Below are positions 60,831-64,000 of a stretch of DNA of 64,000 nt, piece by piece. The notes beneath the pieces were generated by a model. That model saw only the letters and a list, made by a program, of their open reading frames with translations. It made no database searches and was not told the origin of the DNA. Both the position numbers and the translations under genes were made by a program. Source of the stretch: Mya arenaria. Its lineage: Eukaryota; Mollusca; Bivalvia; Myida; Myidae. Location: assembly GCF_026914265.1 (NCBI RefSeq), contig NC_069124.1, positions 88,675,733-88,739,732 on the forward strand. The letters are read 5' to 3'. The first letter of the stretch is position 1. Each line of letters begins with the position of its first letter.

Positions 60831-61754
60831 TTTGAGGTTATGCAAAAACAATCCCTGTTTCAATTATATCTAGTACGCACCAAACCGAGTCTTGGCAGTG
60901 TTTTTCACTATTTTTATTGTCTAAATGTGGGTCACGGCTAGTCAAAATAAGGTCAATTAGTCAAAAAGTGTAGAGAAACAGCATTGCAGTTTAAACTCTC
61001 TTAATCACTTTGCATAGTGTGATATTTAAGTAAGGGATCTAGGGTTATATATGATAATATTAACTATTTGAACCAGATTCTGCATAATTGTAAATGTTAC
61101 CTAGCCTCAGAGCCAGCAATATTTAATCTTTAATCTTTAGAAGAGGAAGCATTTTAAACTGAAATACTATTAAAGATATTATCATTCCTATTTCTATCAA
61201 ATATTTTCAGCTGAGTATGCCAGGCAAACGCTAGATAATCAATATTGACCATCAAAACATGCCCCCGAACACTCCATCAAGTAGCATCATGATGGCTGAA
61301 TAATTCAGAGATTATTCCAGTTAATGTTCTCAGCAAGTTTTTAATCAAACACCTTTTTCAACTATTAATAGAGGCTTATTTGGGCGATATACATGGCCAT
61401 GGAAATCTATGTAAACATTTTCCCAAGAGTAATATGGTCTGAAGGAAATTAGTAGAACATTTTAAGATGTTCGAAATAAGTTTTTATTGTCGTGTCGATT
61501 CTTTAAATAGTAAGTGTGCAATGGCTGAAAGTTTGTGTAAGGCCCTAATCTCTGATGATTATAGAATGTGTCATTTTGTAGTACCTCGAACTCCCACTAT
61601 AACAGAGTGTATCATTTTGTAGTATCTTAAACTCCCATTTATACAGTGTTTGTCCTTATGAAGTCCCGTAAACTCCAATTATTACAGAGTTTGTCCTTGT
61701 GAAGTACCTTAAACTCCCATTATTACATAAAAATGTATTACCTATGTGTGTTTT

Positions 61755-64000
61755 TAGAATAGTGTGTGTATGTGTTGTGTCTGTCTTGTTAGTATGGTGT
61801 GCGTATGTGTTGTGTCTGTCTTGTTAGTATGGTGTGCCTATGTGTTGTGTCTGTCTTGTTAGTATGGTGTGCGTATGTGTTGTGTCTGTCTTGTTAGTAT
61901 GGTGTGCGTATGTGTTGTGCCTATCTTGTTAGTATGGTGTGTGTATGTGTTGTGTCTGTCTTGTTAGTATGGTGTGTGTATGTGTTGTGTCTGTCTTGTT
62001 AGTATGGTGTGTGTATGTGTTGTGTCTGTCTTGTTAGTATGGTGTGCGTATGTGTTGTGTCTGTCTTGTTTGTATGGTGTGTGTATGTGTTGTGTCTGTC
62101 TTGTTAGTATGGTGTGTGTATGTGTTGTGTCTGTCTTGTTAGTATGGTGTGCGTATGTGTTGTGTCTGTCTTGTTGGTATGGTGTGTGTATGTGTTGTGT
62201 CTGTCTTATTAGTATTACAATGAAATGTCTTGTTAGTATGGTGTGCGTATGTGTTGTGTCTGTCTTGTTAGTATGGTGTGTGTATGTGTTGTGTCTGTCT
62301 TGTTAGTATGGTGTGTGTATGTGTTGTGTCTGTCTTGTTAGTATGGTGTGCGTATGTGTTGTGTCTGTCTTGTTAGTATGGTGTGTGTATGTGTTGTGTC
62401 TGTCTTGTTAGTATGGTGTGCGTATGTGTTGTGTCTGTCTTGTTCGTATGGTGTGCGTATGTGTTGTGTCTGTCTTGTTATTGTTAGTATGGTGTGCGTA
62501 TGTGTTGTGTCTGTCTTGTTATTGTTAGTATGGTGTGTGTATGTGTTGTGTCTGTCTTGTTATTGTTAGTATGGTGTGCGTATGTGTTGTGTCTGTCTTG
62601 TTATTGTTAGTATGGTGTGCGTATGTGTTGTGTCTGTCTTGTTATTGTTAGTATAGTGTACGTATGTGTTGTGTCTGTCTTGTTATTGTTAGTATGGTGT
62701 GTGTATGTGTTGTGTCTGTCTTGTTATTGTTAGTATGGTGTGCGTATGTGTTGTGTCTGTCTTGTTATTGTTAGTATAGTGCACGTATGTGTTGTGTCTG
62801 TCTTGTTATTGTTAGTATGGTGTGCGTATGTGTTGTGTCTGTCTTGTTATTGTTGGTATGGTGTGCGTATGTGTTGTGTCTGTCTTGTTAGTATAGTGTG
62901 CGTATGTGTTGTGTCTGCCTTGTTAGTATGGTGTGTGTATGTGTTGTGTCTGTCTTGTTAGTATGGTGTGCGTATGTGTTGTGTCTGTCTTGTTAGTATG
63001 GTGTGCGTATGTGTTGTGTCTGTCTTGTTAGTATGGTGTGCGTATGTGATGTGTCTGTCTTGTTAGTATGGTGTGCGTATGTGTTGTGTCTGTCTTGTTA
63101 GTATGGTGTGCGTATGTGTTGTGTCTGTCTTGTTAGTATGGTGTGCGTATGTGTTGTGTCTGTCTTGTTAGTATGGTGTGTGTATGTGTTGTGTCTGTCT
63201 TGTTAGTATGGTGTGCCTATGTGTTGTGTCTGTCTTGTTAGTATGGTGTGCGTATGTGTTGTGTCTGTCTTGTTAGTATGGTGTGCCTATGTGTTGTGTC
63301 TGTCTTGTTAGTATGGTGTGCGTATGTGTTGTGTCTGTCTTGTTAGTATGGTGTGCGTATGTGTTGTGTTTGTCTTGTTAGTATGGTGTGCGTATGTGTT
63401 GTGTTTGTCTTGTTAGTATGGTGTGCGTATGTGTTGTGTCTGTCTTGTTAGTATGGTGTGCGTATGTGTTGTGTTTGTCTTGTTAGTATGGTGTGCGTAT
63501 GTTTTGTGTCTGTCTTGTTATTGTTAGTATGGTGTGCGTATGTGTTGTGTTTGTCTTGTTAGTATGGTGTGCGTATGTGTTGTGTTTGTCTTGTTAGTAT
63601 GGTGTGCGTATGTGTTGTGTCTGTCTTGTTAGTATGGTGTGTGTATGTGTTGTGTCTGTCTTGTTAGTATGGTGCGCGTATGTGTTGTGTCTGTCTTGTT
63701 AGTATGGTGTGCGTATGTGTTGTGTCTGTCTTGTTATTGTTAGTATGGTGTGCGTATGTGTTGTGTCTGTCTTGTTAGTATGGTGTGCGTATGTGTTGTG
63801 TCTGTCTTGTTAGTATGGTGTGTGTATGTGTTGTTTCTGTCTTGTTAGTATGGTGTGCGTATGTGTTGTGTCTGTCTTGTTAGTATGGTATACGTATGTG
63901 TTGTGTCTGTCTTGTTAGTATGGTGTGCGTATGTGTTGTGTCTGTCTTGTTAGTATGGTATACGTATGTGTTGTGTCTGTTTTGTTAGTATAGTGTGCGT
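61755..64000. repeat. 35-bp satellite (~62 copies), continuing past the right edge
   Basis: Units of TTAGTATGGTGTGCGTATGT GTTGTGTCTGTCTTG. A 41-bp variant with an extra TTATTG before the TTAGTA is concentrated at about 62470-62860 and appears singly at 63518 and 63735. Other variants alternate GTGTGTGTATG and GTGTGCGTATG. The true length of the array is unknown. Confidence 0.95.

Larger units (their letters stand above)
59944..64000 (-). other. Gene 3 intron 2 (incomplete; runs off the right edge)
   Basis: The intron upstream of the TM3 exon. It holds the 21-bp array (60090-60830), about 900 bp of plain AT-rich sequence (60831-61754) and the 35-bp array to the edge. No TM1 or TM2 exon seen. 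Confidence 0.8.

Noticed and set aside
60055-60873. Repeat protein with VGLSLGN heptads
   Set aside because: It is the 21-bp minisatellite read in frame, with no coding signal outside the repeat.
60831-61754. Search for the TM1 and TM2 exons of gene 3
   Set aside because: No [10 protein letters not shown]-like or LIPYLICV-like coding segment on either strand here, so the exons are inferred to lie right of the window.

Overview
This is eukaryotic nuclear DNA, most likely from a lophotrochozoan and probably a bivalve mollusc. The evidence is small exons with consensus GT-AG (and one GC-AG) junctions, long introns, AT-rich non-coding DNA, many short inverted-repeat (MITE-like) elements and a very heavy minisatellite load. 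The taxon is an inference; nothing in the window names it.

The genes are three tandem, same-orientation (minus strand) paralogues of the SLC6 family of sodium- and chloride-dependent transporters. Their closest resemblance is to the GABA/taurine/creatine clade. Gene 1 enters from the left edge: only exons 1 and 2 are visible (305-1431). Gene 2 (7252-31597) appears complete: 14 exons that sum to 2103 nt in one frame (700 codons plus stop). Gene 3 (38582-59943) has 11 exons, covering TM3 to the C-terminus and 515 residues; its exons for TM1-TM2 lie beyond the right edge. The paralogues share exon lengths and phases almost exactly, apart from one intron present in gene 2 but not gene 3. All keep the residues expected for Na+/Cl- coupling, and the TM1 position that is Asp in monoamine transporters is Gly in the two genes where TM1 is visible, as in amino-acid carriers.

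About 30 kb, nearly half of the window, is tandem satellite, with a different family in almost every intron or spacer: 41 bp (5730-7130), 38 bp (8679-16320), ~22 bp GATATCC-rich (24180-24735), 18 bp (24898-27500), 69 bp tRNA-like (32640-36752), 40 bp (39133-42140), 53 bp (42650-47050), 39 bp (47660-49587), 22 bp (50010-50630), 30 bp (53766-54052), 68 bp (55613-56440), 21 bp (60090-60830) and 35 bp (61755 to the right edge). Most long reading frames in the window are products of these arrays, not genes.

The most striking observation is that at least three arrays were seeded at exon/intron junctions. Each repeat carries a copy of the last coding bases of the neighbouring exon plus its 5' splice donor, so these introns contain from about ten up to about two hundred donor-like sites. 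Other arrays abut splice sites without clearly containing them. The 69-bp array upstream of gene 2 is made of tRNA-like units with recognisable A- and B-box motifs. The window also holds several inverted-repeat elements, two of which (17974-18880 and 56604-57857) are long-armed foldback-type elements, and signs of gene conversion between exon 1 of genes 1 and 2.
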